A stretch of DNA of 64,000 nt. It comes from an uncultured Prevotellaceae bacterium. GTDB taxonomy: Bacteria; Bacteroidota; Bacteroidia; Bacteroidales; Bacteroidaceae. The notes below the pieces were generated by a model. The model worked only from the letters and a program-made list of their open reading frames with translations. It was not told where the DNA came from and did no database searches. The translations under genes and the position numbers were made by a program. The stretch lies in assembly GCA_949295905.1 (NCBI GenBank), contig CASFNA010000011.1:1-64000 (forward strand), read 5' to 3'. Positions 1 through 8,236 of this stretch are shown here, in pieces; the stretch's first letter is position 1, and each line of letters starts with the position of its first letter.

Positions 1-42
1 TCGCAAATATCCTTGATCCCTAATAGAAGCAGGTAATCACGC

Positions 43-70
43 TCCCGCCCTTCGGGAGGGTTGGGGTGGG
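43..70. repeat. G-rich hairpin element (family F)
   Basis: Short self-complementary element (CTCCCGCCCTTCGGGAGGG) followed by a G-rich tail. Similar elements recur many times in this window, usually just after a stop codon. It lies downstream of the DUF2807 gene's 3' end. Confidence 0.6.
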
Positions 71-75
71 TATAT

Positions 76-160
76 AATTGATGGCCTTTCGCAATCCGAA
101 AGGCCGTCAATTGCACGCTAAAAGGCCACCTTTTACAGAGTAAAAGGTGGCCTTTTGTAA
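76..160. repeat. Palindromic-unit array (family A), copy 1
   Basis: Four short palindromic units with cores such as AAAGGCCGTC and AAAAGGTGGCCTTTT. A conserved flank (ATTGATTATCAG) follows at about 164-175, which places this copy in reverse orientation. The 342-base gap at the window start holds this array, two G-rich elements and a 28-bp direct repeat; I see no gene in it. Confidence 0.8.
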
Positions 161-189
161 CCCCATTGATTATCAGGCAGTTACCATTT

Positions 190-305
190 GGCTTTAACTT
201 CTAAGCGAACGGAGTGAAGCCCCTCCCTAACCCTCCCGAGGGAGGGAATATAGATAGGGACTAATAATAAAGGTAATGGCTTTAACTTCTAAGCGAACGG
301 AGTGA
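190..305. repeat. 28-bp direct repeat flanking a G-rich hairpin element
   Basis: The 28-bp sequence beginning GGCTTTAACTTCTAAGCGAA occurs at 190-217 and again at 278-305. A G-rich hairpin element (218-248) sits between the copies. Related sequence in the other orientation is found at 10313-10372 and 12512-12553, so this is a dispersed intergenic family. Confidence 0.75.
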
Positions 306-342
306 GCGTTGACTTCTTTAACTTCTCTAACTCCTAATAAAC

Positions 343-1107
343 TCACTTCGTGATTTTGACTGTTCCCGACCCTGCGACTGACTGTTCGCACTCGCCGACG
401 TGTCCGCTGATGGCGATGTCGCCCGAGCCTGCTATCGCGCAGTTAGCCTTACCGATGTCGGCGCGCTTTACACTGATGCCGCCCGACCCGGCGATGCTGC
501 CGGTGAAGTTGGCTGACTTGATGCCGTCAATGGCGACACCGCCGCTCCCTGCGATGCTGAACTCCGCCTTCTTGGCTTCAACCCTGATAGTTTGCGCGTC
601 GCCAGAACCGGCAATGCTCACGCCTAATGCGTCTGTCTTGATGCCGTTCACCTTGATGTCGCCGCTCCCGGCGATGTTCAGCGCCAGCGTCTGCGAGCTG
701 ATGCCGCGCTCTGCGGTGAAGTCGCCTGAGCCTTTAAGGTTCACTTCGGCAAGCGTCGGGGCGGTTATGTACACGTCGATGTCATACGTGCTTTCGGTCT
801 TAAGACCCTTGTTGTTTGCCATATACAAGTTCAGCGTGGTACCGTCGCCTTTCACAATGGTGCGCCTTATACTGGCCGTGTCGCCCTTGAGGGCAATCGT
901 GAAGGTGTCGCCCGGCGTGTAGTAGACGTCCATGCTGCCGTTGGCGGTCACCTTGGTGAAGCCTTTTGCCGCCGCGCTGTCGGCCGCCTTGACTGCCGCC
1001 TCGACGCTTTCCGCAGGTTCAAAACTGTTGTCTGTTCCGTTGATTCTGAATATGCACGACGACAGAAGCATGGCCGCCGCTGCAAAGATTGATAAGTTTC
1101 GTTTCAT
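343..1107 (-). CDS. DUF2807 (head GIN domain) lipoprotein
   Basis: A 254-residue protein with an N-terminal lipoprotein signal ending LLSSC (Cys18), so it is probably anchored in the envelope. From about residue 95 it is a run of short beta-strand repeats carrying IAGSGD or IAGSGG every 18-20 residues. This is the pattern of the DUF2807 'putative auto-transporter adhesin, head GIN' family, predicted to fold as a right-handed beta-helix. It is the last recognisable gene of the minus-strand exporter series, separated from the TolC-like gene by about 250 bp of degenerate repeats. DUF2807 genes often lie near GntR/ABC clusters in Bacteroidetes, but their role is unknown; a structural or stress-related surface role would be a guess. 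Confidence 0.85.
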   Translation of the reverse strand: MKRNLSIFAAAAMLLSSCIFRINGTDNSFEPAESVEAAVKAADSAAAKGFTKVTANGSMDVYYTPGDTFTIALKGDTASIRRTIVKGDGTTLNLYMANNKGLKTESTYDIDVYITAPTLAEVNLKGSGDFTAERGISSQTLALNIAGSGDIKVNGIKTDALGVSIAGSGDAQTIRVEAKKAEFSIAGSGGVAIDGIKSANFTGSIAGSGGISVKRADIGKANCAIAGSGDIAISGHVGECEQSVAGSGTVKITK

Positions 1108-1127
1108 TGCTTTATTTGTTTTGTTAG

Positions 1128-1350
1128 TTGACGAGATACAAGGGACGAGTCAACAAGGTGAATTTTGTTTAGTTGACAAGATACAAGGGACGAGTTGACA
1201 AGGTGATTTGCCTCGTCTGCTTGTGTCTTGTTACTTGTTCACTTGTGTCTTGTTCCTCGTCCCCTCGTCTCTCGTTCCTCGTCCACTTGTCCCTTGTTCC
1301 TTGTTGACTCTTTTCTAATTCCTCGTTGACTTGTCAACTCGTCCCTTGTC
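1128..1350. repeat. Degenerate purine/pyrimidine mirror repeat (family H)
   Basis: Two tandem copies of a unit containing GATACAAGGGACGAGT (near 1134 and 1179) are followed by about 150 bp of C/T-rich words (CTTGTCCCTTG, CCTCGTC) that are broadly complementary to them. The whole forms a long imperfect hairpin between the DUF2807 and TolC genes. Shorter members lie near 3958-4000 and 19352-19442. Confidence 0.7.
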
Positions 1351-1357
1351 ACTGAAC

Positions 1358-2689
1358 TCAAAAATTGAGTTCGCGGCCGCGGTAGAAGTCGATAAGACTT
1401 GTGTCATACATGTATTCGTACTTGGCTCGTGCAAGGTCGCTCTCGGCCTTCAGCCAGTTGTTCTTGGCCTCGTTGAACTCCGTAATGTTCGCCTTGCCGT
1501 ACTCGTATTTGGCCGCCGTAAGGTCAAAGGCCGCCTTGTTGCTGCGTGCCGCCTTGCTGCTGCTGGTGTATTGGGCGCGCGCCGCCACGGCGTTATAGTA
1601 CGCCTGCTGTATCTCCTGGTACAGGGTCTTCTTTACGTTGTCCAGCTGAAGCTGCTGCGATTCGCGGTTCAGGCGCGCCGTGCGGATGCTGTTGCGCGTC
1701 TCAAGTCGGTTGAATATGGGAATGTTCAGGCTCAGACCGATGTATTGGCTGAAGTTGTTGCGCATCTGCCGGGCGAAGCTTTCGTTGTCAATTCCGCTCA
1801 TTGTGTAATAGTTAGAGCCTATTCCGGCGTTGAAAGAGAGCGTCGGCCACAGTGCGCTTTGCGCGAGCTTGATGTTTGTCTCGGCACCTTTCAGGCGCAG
1901 GGTCTCGGCCTTTACCTCGGGTTTGAACGTCAGCGCTTCCTGAAAAATCTCGTCGGGCAGGGGCAGGGCGGTGGCGTTGCCTATGGCGATTGCCGCCGTG
2001 TCGGGGCGCACAATGGCAAAACCCTCGGGCGTGTCGAGTTCCAACAGCTGGGCGAGCGACAGCAAGGCAAGGCGGTAGTCGTTGTCGGCCTGCGTCAGGG
2101 TGAGGCGGCTTTGGGCGAGAGTGGCCTCTTGCTGCGCCACTTCCACGCCGCTGGCTTTGCCCGTGCGGTACATCTCGCGCAGGCGTTCCACCTGCATCGA
2201 GTCGATGTAAATCTGCCTCTGGGCCACGTCGCGCAGCTCAAGGTTGTAAAGAATCTGCACGTATGCCTGAGCCACCTGCACGCTGACGTCGTCGCGGGCC
2301 TTGTCAAGGTCGGCTGTGGCGGCCTCGAGGTTCAGCTTGTTCAGCTCTATTGTGCGCGGTATGCGGAAGCCGGTGAACAGCGGAACGGTTGTGCCCAGCG
2401 AGAGCGAAGTGCTGCTTGTGTTCTGGTTTGAGTATGTGTTTTCAGCCGTAAGGCCGCGTCCGAACGACCAGTTTTGCGCCGCCGAGGCGTTCAGGTCGGG
2501 CAGACGGCTGTTCCTGGCGGTGCTCAGTTCCACCTCGCTTTGCCGCCTCGTAACGTCCTGTTGCTTAACGGTTATGTTGTTTTCCAGCGCGTAGTCGATG
2601 CACTGTCGCAACGTCCATTCCTTCGGTTGCTGTGCCGATGCGGCCAAAGAGCCGAGAAGGAACGATAAGGTAAATATGATGCGATACAT
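1358..2689 (-). CDS. TolC-family outer membrane efflux protein
   Basis: The start used is MYRIIFTLSFLLGSLAASAQ, a clear signal peptide, giving 443 residues; the in-frame ATG further upstream translates repeat sequence and is rejected. The mature part begins WTLRQCIDYALENN, the usual opening of the outer membrane efflux family (two OEP repeats of coiled-coil helices). It should form the trimeric outer-membrane channel of a tripartite exporter. The adaptor, two permeases and an ATPase lie immediately upstream on the same strand, so this is very probably the exit duct for that MacAB-like system. Substrate unknown. Confidence 0.9.
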   Translation of the reverse strand: MYRIIFTLSFLLGSLAASAQQPKEWTLRQCIDYALENNITVKQQDVTRRQSEVELSTARNSRLPDLNASAAQNWSFGRGLTAENTYSNQNTSSTSLSLGTTVPLFTGFRIPRTIELNKLNLEAATADLDKARDDVSVQVAQAYVQILYNLELRDVAQRQIYIDSMQVERLREMYRTGKASGVEVAQQEATLAQSRLTLTQADNDYRLALLSLAQLLELDTPEGFAIVRPDTAAIAIGNATALPLPDEIFQEALTFKPEVKAETLRLKGAETNIKLAQSALWPTLSFNAGIGSNYYTMSGIDNESFARQMRNNFSQYIGLSLNIPIFNRLETRNSIRTARLNRESQQLQLDNVKKTLYQEIQQAYYNAVAARAQYTSSSKAARSNKAAFDLTAAKYEYGKANITEFNEAKNNWLKAESDLARAKYEYMYDTSLIDFYRGRELNF

Positions 2690-2731
2690 TGTTTTATTTG
2701 GTGTTTGTAAGTGGTTGATAGCCAAGGTGTT

Positions 2732-2818
2732 TCCAATATGCCGCCTTTTGGCTTGCAATTGATGGCCTTTTGCGTTGCAATTGACGGTCTTTTGCATTGC
2801 AATTTGCCACCTTTTACA
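2732..2818. repeat. Palindromic-unit array (family A), copy 2
   Basis: Four units, the first of the CCAATATGCCGCCTTTTGG variant, then units with TTGCAATTGA spacers. A diverged conserved flank (GGTTGATAGCCAAGG) precedes it at about 2713. The array fills the gap between the adaptor 3' end and the TolC start. Confidence 0.8.
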
Positions 2819-2853
2819 TTCTCCCTCCCCACGGGGAAGGACGTGGAGGGGGC
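2819..2853. repeat. G-rich hairpin element (family F)
   Basis: CCCTCCCCACGGGGAAGG followed by a GGAGGGGGCT tail, ending at the stop codon of the adaptor gene. It may act as that gene's 3' stem-loop. Confidence 0.6.
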
Positions 2854-3954
2854 TTATTCGCTTATTTTCTGCGGCCCTCTTACCTTTTCGGTCTTCTTCA
2901 GTCCGCTCTTTATTTCTATGTTCACGCCGTCGCTGAGACCCGTAGTCACCTTCCGCCGCTCGTAAGTCTTGTCCTCGCCGGTGCCTTTCACTATATAAAT
3001 ATATGTGTCCTCGCCGCTGAACTCGATGGCGCTCTCAGGCACGGTGAGCACGTTTTTAGCGCTTTCAAGCACTATTTCGGCATTCGCGCTGTAGCCTGAG
3101 CGGATTTCATTGCCCGTAGGAACGGTGACGGCGGCTTTTATCTCAAACTGGTTCGCGCCGTTGTTGTCGGTGGCTTTGGGCGATATGTATTCCAGGGAAG
3201 CGTTGAACTTGAGGTTTTGCAGCGCGCCGATGGTTATCTTCATGGCCATCCCCGGCACCAATTGTCCTACCTCCGTCTCGTCTATGTTGCCCTTGAATAT
3301 AAGGTCGCCCATGTCCGCAACCGTCGCGATTGTCGTTCCGTCGTTGAACGTGTTGCTTAGGATTACCGAGTTTCCGACTTTCACCGGGACGTCCAATATG
3401 AGTCCGCTGATGGTCGAACGGATGAGCGTGCTGCTTGCGCTTGCATTGCTCCGTGACACTCCGTCGCGCACAACTTCAAGCGCGTCGATGGCCGCCGCCT
3501 TCTCCTCCTGTGCCTGTTCGAGGGCCTGGCGCACGTTGTCGTACTCTTCGGCGCTAACCAACTGCTTGTCGTACAGCTGCTTTTCGCGCCCGTGGTTCAC
3601 CTCGGCCTGCTTTAGGTTGATGTCCGCCAGGCGCACGCGGGCTTCCGCAGAGCTGAGCTGTCCCATGTCAGGAATGACCTTGACCTTGGCAATCACCTCG
3701 CCGGCCTGCACCGTTTCGCCGGCTTCCTTGTAGATTTCGGTGATGATGCCGCTGATTTGCGGCTTCACTTCCACTTCGTCGCGAGGTTCTATCGAGCCTG
3801 TTATCACCGTGGTCTTGCTGATGTCCGACACCTTCGGTGTGAACTCGTCGTAAGTCACAGGCTGCGGTTTCGACTTCTGGTAGAGGAACACGAACGTGCC
3901 GATAAACACCAGGGCGATTAACGCCGCGACAATGATTTTCAAGTACTTTTTCAT
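2854..3954 (-). CDS. MacA-like periplasmic adaptor (HlyD family)
   Basis: A 366-residue membrane-fusion protein. One membrane segment lies at about residues 7-25 (IIVAALIALVFIGTFVFLY). A lipoyl/biotinyl-like half (VEVKPQISGIITEIYKEAGE) follows, then a helical hairpin at about 95-160 and beta-barrel and membrane-proximal domains. In MacAB-TolC systems this protein bridges the permease and the outer-membrane channel. It sits between the TolC-like gene and the two FtsX/MacB-type permeases on the same strand. Family assignment is firm; the substrate cannot be told from sequence. Confidence 0.9.
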   Translation of the reverse strand: MKKYLKIIVAALIALVFIGTFVFLYQKSKPQPVTYDEFTPKVSDISKTTVITGSIEPRDEVEVKPQISGIITEIYKEAGETVQAGEVIAKVKVIPDMGQLSSAEARVRLADINLKQAEVNHGREKQLYDKQLVSAEEYDNVRQALEQAQEEKAAAIDALEVVRDGVSRSNASASSTLIRSTISGLILDVPVKVGNSVILSNTFNDGTTIATVADMGDLIFKGNIDETEVGQLVPGMAMKITIGALQNLKFNASLEYISPKATDNNGANQFEIKAAVTVPTGNEIRSGYSANAEIVLESAKNVLTVPESAIEFSGEDTYIYIVKGTGEDKTYERRKVTTGLSDGVNIEIKSGLKKTEKVRGPQKISE

Positions 3955-4063
3955 GTTTTGTTAGTTGACAAGTTACGGGCAGACAAGTGGACAAGGTGAT
4001 TTCCTCATGTCGTTTGTATCTATCCGCCCAATTATGAATTATTAATTATGAATTATGCATTGG

Positions 4064-5308
4064 TTATTCGTCTCTCATTGCATCGACGGGCTTTATGCTC
4101 ATGGCTCTCAATGCCGGGGCGAGACCTGCCAGAACGCCGAGCACTGCGAGCAGGGCTGTAGCGCCGACGGCCGTCCAGAACTGCACCTGGAAGTGCGCCG
4201 CGACTATCCCGTCGGTAGTATTTCCAAGCTCAAGCATCTCGAGTATCATCACGGCAAACAGTATTCCGCTCATTCCGGCGACCGCAGTGAGCATCACGCT
4301 TTCGGCTATTATCTGTCCGAGGATGTTCTTCGGCGTTGCGCCTATTGCCCGGCGGATGCCTATCTCGGTAGTCCTTTCACGCACGGTCACCATCATTATG
4401 TTGCTCACTCCTATGGCTCCGGCCAGCAATGTGCCGATGCCTACGAGCAGGATGAGGAAGTTCACGCCCGTGAAAAGGTTGTCGAGCATGCCGAAAAGCA
4501 CCTCGGTGTTGAACACGGTGACGGCCTTTTCGTCCGTCGGGTCAATGTTGTGGGCCTTCGCTATCACGCCGCGCATCTTCTGAGTGATGCTGCTCATGGT
4601 TACACCGGGCTTCGCAGTGACGCATATCAGGTGGACGCTGTCGCCCAAGGCGTAGGCCTGCTGCATCATCGTCAGCGGCACCATGACCGACGTTTCGTTC
4701 CTTCCGTTGACGCTCATGTTGCCTGCGCTGTAGTCAACTCCTACCACATCGTAGTATATGTCGTCAACGCAGATGCGCTTGCCGCACGGGTCTCCGCCTC
4801 CCGGAAACAGCTCCTTGTACACCCTTTTGCCTATAACGCACACCTTGCGGTTCTGCTTTACGTCCATGTCGTTTATGTAACGGCCATAGAAAAGCTGCGG
4901 AGTCTCTACGTTCTGGTAGTCGGGCAGCAGTCCTTTCATCGTGCAGTTGGTCTTCCGGTCGTCGTAAGTGGCGCTTCCACCCCAGTGCGACAGCATGGGG
5001 GAGACGGTCTCCAGCTCGGGCACATAGTGCTTCAGGCGCTCCACGTCGTTGTAAACCATGCTCCACTGGCGTTCCTTTCGGAAGCCGGCATACGGTTTTG
5101 TGGTGGGCTGGGCGAAGATTATCGCCGAGTTGGTGGCGAAGCCTTCAAAGTTGTTTTGCAGCAGTTGCTTCAGTCCCTGGCCGCCGCCGAGCAGCGCAAC
5201 GAGCATGAACACGCCCCAGAACACGCCGAAGCCGGTGAGGAAGCTGCGTGTCTTGTTCCTCGACAGGGTGTCAAGTATCTCGCGAAATCTGTCAATGTCG
5301 AATTTCAT
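4064..5308 (-). CDS. MacB/FtsX-type ABC transporter permease (copy 1)
   Basis: A 414-residue permease with an N-terminal membrane helix (about residues 20-45), a periplasmic MacB-PCD-like domain to about residue 265, and a C-terminal FtsX domain with three further helices. The conserved cytoplasmic motif RERTTEIGIRRAIGATP is present. Unlike MacB of enterobacteria, the ATPase is a separate gene (7019-7738). Its partner is the next permease (5420-6679); the two probably form a heterodimer. It ends ALRAMSIKPVDAMRDE, typical of the family. Confidence 0.92.
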   Translation of the reverse strand: MKFDIDRFREILDTLSRNKTRSFLTGFGVFWGVFMLVALLGGGQGLKQLLQNNFEGFATNSAIIFAQPTTKPYAGFRKERQWSMVYNDVERLKHYVPELETVSPMLSHWGGSATYDDRKTNCTMKGLLPDYQNVETPQLFYGRYINDMDVKQNRKVCVIGKRVYKELFPGGGDPCGKRICVDDIYYDVVGVDYSAGNMSVNGRNETSVMVPLTMMQQAYALGDSVHLICVTAKPGVTMSSITQKMRGVIAKAHNIDPTDEKAVTVFNTEVLFGMLDNLFTGVNFLILLVGIGTLLAGAIGVSNIMMVTVRERTTEIGIRRAIGATPKNILGQIIAESVMLTAVAGMSGILFAVMILEMLELGNTTDGIVAAHFQVQFWTAVGATALLAVLGVLAGLAPALRAMSIKPVDAMRDE

Positions 5309-5329
5309 TGGTTGTTGTTTTTATGAAAT

Positions 5330-5409
5330 AATAGGCCTAATAAGGCCAATAAGACCGATAATTCTTCCTGCTTATTGGGCTTATAGGGCATATCAGTCCT
5401 ATTTGCCTT
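5330..5409. repeat. Low-complexity inverted repeat between permease genes (family J)
   Basis: Words such as GGCCTAATAAGGCCAATAAG are mirrored by CTTATTGGGCTTATAGGGC in about 80 bp, forming an imperfect hairpin. Related words appear near 11580-11620 and 53510-53560. Confidence 0.6.
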
Positions 5410-5419
5410 ATCGGCAGTT

Positions 5420-6679
5420 CTACTCCGCCCTCAACGCCTCTATCGGCCTTATGCGTGCCGCCTTGCGAGCAGGTATCAGTCCGGCGAGCGTCCCTGCCAC
5501 AATCATCACTACCGTTGCGGCCACGCAGACGTCGATGCCGACCGTGGGGTTGTAGAACATCGTGGCTTCGAACAGGCCGCTGTTCACTTTCATCCGGCCT
5601 ATCGTGGCGTCCATGTATTCGTTCGCCGCCACGCCGAGCACCATGCCGATGTAGCCGAAGAAGGTTGTGATGACGACGCTCTCTACGATGATGAGGCGCA
5701 GTATTGAGCCGGGCTTGGCTCCTATGGCCTTGCGTATGCCGAACTCGCGGGTGCGTTCCTTGACGGTGATTAGCATGATGTTGCTCACGCCGACGATGCC
5801 GCTTAGCAGCGTGAAGAGGCCTACTATCCACAGGGCGGTGCGTATGATGCCCATGCCGGTGTTCATCTGGAGGTTCTGCGTAAAGCGGTTCCATATCCAT
5901 ACGGAGCGTTCGTCGTCGGGGGCGGCGCGGTGGTTCAGGTTAAGTCGGGCGCGGTATTGCTCTTCGAAGGCGTCGTTGGCCTCCTGGGTGTCAAGCCCCT
6001 TGAACGAGAAGAGTATTGTTCCCACCTTGTCACCTTTATTATATATGGCGCGTATGGTGGTGAACGCCGTGAAGGCCGACGTGTTCATGCCGCTGCGGTC
6101 GGCCTTGTATATGCCCACCACGCGGAAGGCGAGGCTGTCAACGTTGACGTATTGGCCTACGAGACGCTCTGTTCCCTGCGGCAGCAGCTCCTTGGCGTCG
6201 TCCTCGCCGAGCACGATTACCTTGCGTTTCTGTTCAATGTCTATGTCGTTGATGAAGCGTCCGCAGAGCATCTCCTTCTTGTTTATCTCGATTTCGTTGG
6301 GATACACGCCAGTGAGCGTGCCGCTTACGTAGTTTGCGCCGCGGCTGAACGTCAGTCCGCTCTGGTCATACGAGCCGCCCGTCTCGTCCACGTTGGCCGC
6401 GAAGTTGTTGCCCGTCACGGCCATGTCCTTGTCGTTCAGCTCTATGCGCCGTCCCTCTTTCAGTCCGTCGTAGGGCTTCGACGTGTAGCTGCCGCCCACC
6501 ATCATGGAGTTGTCGAGGAACTGGTCGCTCTGCAACGTCATTGCGTTGATTAGTCCGTTGCCCGCCCCGAGCAGGAAGATGAGCATGAAGATGCCCCACG
6601 CCACGGCAAAACCTGTCAGGGCGGTGCGCAGCTTGTTCCGCTTTACTGTGCTGTATATCTCGACGAAAATGTCTCTCAT
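5420..6679 (-). CDS. MacB/FtsX-type ABC transporter permease (copy 2)
   Basis: A 419-residue paralogue of the downstream permease, with the same topology: a first helix near residues 20-45, a large periplasmic domain, then a C-terminal three-helix FtsX domain with KERTREFGIRKAIGAKP. It ends RPIEALRAE. The start codon is directly preceded by a G-rich repeat element whose complement provides AGGAGGGGGCTTT just before ATG, an unusually strong Shine-Dalgarno-like sequence for this phylum. It probably pairs with the 4064-5308 permease and the 7019-7738 ATPase. Confidence 0.92.
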   Translation of the reverse strand: MRDIFVEIYSTVKRNKLRTALTGFAVAWGIFMLIFLLGAGNGLINAMTLQSDQFLDNSMMVGGSYTSKPYDGLKEGRRIELNDKDMAVTGNNFAANVDETGGSYDQSGLTFSRGANYVSGTLTGVYPNEIEINKKEMLCGRFINDIDIEQKRKVIVLGEDDAKELLPQGTERLVGQYVNVDSLAFRVVGIYKADRSGMNTSAFTAFTTIRAIYNKGDKVGTILFSFKGLDTQEANDAFEEQYRARLNLNHRAAPDDERSVWIWNRFTQNLQMNTGMGIIRTALWIVGLFTLLSGIVGVSNIMLITVKERTREFGIRKAIGAKPGSILRLIIVESVVITTFFGYIGMVLGVAANEYMDATIGRMKVNSGLFEATMFYNPTVGIDVCVAATVVMIVAGTLAGLIPARKAARIRPIEALRAE

Positions 6680-6681
6680 AA

Positions 6682-6712
6682 AGCCCCCTCCTGTCCTCCC
6701 CGAGGGGAGGAA
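6682..6712. repeat. G-rich hairpin element directly upstream of a start codon (family F)
   Basis: CCCCCTCCTGTCCTCCCCGA with its complementary half. On the minus strand the element ends a few bases before the ATG at 6679 and supplies an AGGAGG sequence. Position relative to the gene is the reverse of most other copies, which follow stop codons. Confidence 0.6.
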
Positions 6713-6813
6713 TTAAGTTTGCATAGTTGGTTATTCATGGTTGTGTAAACCTTAAATTCCATTGTTTCTTGCATTGCTTTGTAATTCATTGACAATCAAC
6801 GGGTTATGTTCGG

Positions 6814-6906
6814 CCTTGCAAAAGGCCGTCTTTTGGCTCGTAATTGATGGCCTTTTGGCTTGCGAAAGACGGCCTTTTAGAGTGTGAAAGGCGGTCTTTT
6901 GCAAGG
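6814..6906. repeat. Palindromic-unit array (family A), copy 3
   Basis: Four units of the AAAAGGCCGTCTTTT type. The conserved flank TTGACAATCAACGGGTTA precedes it at about 6790, giving plus orientation. The 339-base gap 6680-7018 contains this array and three G-rich elements and no gene that I can see. Confidence 0.85.
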
Positions 6907-6926
6907 CATCCCATCCAAACCAAGAG

Positions 6927-7018
6927 GAAGCCCCCTCCCAACCTCCCCGAGGGGAGGCGTAAGATTAGCATTCAAGGCAAGCCTTTCTCCTCCCCTTGGG
7001 GAGGTTGGGAGGGGCTTC
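6927..7018. repeat. Inverted pair of G-rich elements (family F)
   Basis: The element at 6927-6957 (GAAGCCCCCTCCCAACCTCC...) is repeated in inverted orientation at 6988-7018, about 30 bp apart, making a long hairpin. The second copy begins immediately after the stop codon of the ATPase gene at 7019, so it probably serves as its transcript end. Confidence 0.75.
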
Positions 7019-7738
7019 TTACTTCATCACTCCTCCTGCCCCGAACGGCGATGCGTGGTGGTCGAAGTTCACCTCTATCTGCCCGATTAGCCCGTCCTTG
7101 ATGTGCACTATTTTGTTGGTCTCGTTGGCAACGCCGCTCTCGTGGGTCACCACAACTATTGTCATGCCCTCGTCTTCGTTGAGCTGTTTGAGCAGCTTCA
7201 TCACCTCCACGCTCGTCTTAGAGTCGAGTGCGCCCGTCGGTTCGTCGGCCAGTATGATTTGAGGGCGCGTGATGAGAGCTCGCGCTATCGCCACGCGCTG
7301 CTTCTGTCCGCCCGACATCTCGTTGGGATAGTGCCCGGCCCAGTCTTTCAGTCCAAGGCGTTCAAGGTATTCCATGGCCTTGCGGTGACGCTCGCGGCGG
7401 CGCACTCCCTGGTAGAACAGCGGCAGCTCGACGTTCTCTACGGCCGTCTTGAACGATATGAGGTTGAACGACTGGAAGATGAAGCCTATCATCCTGTTGC
7501 GGTATTCGGCGGCGCGCGTCTCTGAAAGGTCCTTGATTAGCGTGCCGTTCAGGCGGTATTCGCCCTCGTCGTAGTTGTCGAGTATGCCGAGGATGTTCAA
7601 TAGCGTTGACTTGCCCGAGCCCGACGCGCCCATGATTGAGACGAACTCGCCCTTCTCGATGTCGAGGTTGATGCCCTTGAGCACGTGCAGCGGCTGGCCG
7701 TTGTCGTATGTCTTGTTGATGTTTTCGAGGTGAATCAT
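7019..7738 (-). CDS. MacB-like ABC transporter ATP-binding protein
   Basis: A 239-residue ATPase of the LolD/MacB/FtsE group. It has Walker A GASGSGKST at about residues 36-44, signature MSGGQKQRVAIARAL near 142-156, Walker B IILADEPTGALD and a switch histidine in VVTHE. It powers the two FtsX-type permeases downstream. MacB-type systems use ATP hydrolysis to move substrates from the periplasm through TolC rather than across the inner membrane. The gene follows the GntR regulator, separated by a 147-bp mirror repeat. Confidence 0.93.
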   Translation of the reverse strand: MIHLENINKTYDNGQPLHVLKGINLDIEKGEFVSIMGASGSGKSTLLNILGILDNYDEGEYRLNGTLIKDLSETRAAEYRNRMIGFIFQSFNLISFKTAVENVELPLFYQGVRRRERHRKAMEYLERLGLKDWAGHYPNEMSGGQKQRVAIARALITRPQIILADEPTGALDSKTSVEVMKLLKQLNEDEGMTIVVVTHESGVANETNKIVHIKDGLIGQIEVNFDHHASPFGAGGVMK

Positions 7739-7753
7739 TGTTTATTATTGTTT

Positions 7754-7885
7754 TTAGGAGTAAAGGAGAGAAGGAGTAAGTAGAAATGCCTTGTATGTCA
7801 GTAAAGTGGCTTTGTACGGAGTGGCAAGGTTAGTTGCTGGCAATACATTTGTACTTACTCCTTTACTCCATTACTCCTTTACTTC
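7754..7885. repeat. Low-complexity mirror repeat (family G)
   Basis: AGGAGTAAAGGAGAGAAGG at the left is mirrored by TACTTACTCCTTTACTCC at the right, about 70 bp apart. The same words flank the gap between purL and the first chromate transporter gene (17427-17705). Confidence 0.65.
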
Positions 7886-8236
7886 CTATTCATTCCATGC
7901 CTTTTCCACTTCCTCCAGCCCTATTCCGAGCATACGCATCTGGCGGAACATCTCGGGAAGGCGCGTCTCCATGAACTCGCGCCGCCGTTCATCGAGGATT
8001 TTCTCCTTGGCTCCGGCGGTGACGAAGTAGCCCAGTCCGCGCTTCTTATATATCACTCCCTGCTGCTCCAGGAGGTCGTATGACTTCACGGTGGTGTTAG
8101 TGTTCACCTCAAGCAGCACGGCGTATTCGCGCACGGAGGGAATGCGCTCGTCGTCGGCGAACTTCCCCGTAAGGATTTCGTCGCACAGGCGGTCGGCTAT
8201 TTGTACGTATATGGCTTTTTCTGTACTGAAGTTCAT
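7886..8236 (-). CDS. GntR-family regulator, YtrA-like
   Basis: A 116-residue protein with an N-terminal winged helix typical of GntR (IPSVREYAVLLEVNTNTTVKS at about residues 32-52) and only a short C-terminal helical tail. That tail size marks the YtrA subfamily, in which regulators usually repress their own ABC-transporter operon. The start overlaps the stop of the upstream membrane protein as ATGA, so the two are translationally coupled. The likely operator is the perfect 9-bp inverted repeat at 13199-13222, at the head of the series; this link is inferred. Confidence 0.9.
   Translation of the reverse strand: MNFSTEKAIYVQIADRLCDEILTGKFADDERIPSVREYAVLLEVNTNTTVKSYDLLEQQGVIYKKRGLGYFVTAGAKEKILDERRREFMETRLPEMFRQMRMLGIGLEEVEKAWNE

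Noticed and set aside
2741..2832. Short open frames with peptides like KDGLLQCKRRPF at many places, often annotated as small hypothetical proteins
   Set aside because: They are translations of the family A palindromic arrays; the reading is possible on both strands and in different frames, and no start or ribosome site is conserved.
4055..5326. Long open frame on the plus strand opposite the permease gene
   Set aside because: It is antisense to a gene with clear family motifs; its composition is that of a shadow frame in GC-rich sequence, and it has no recognisable domain.
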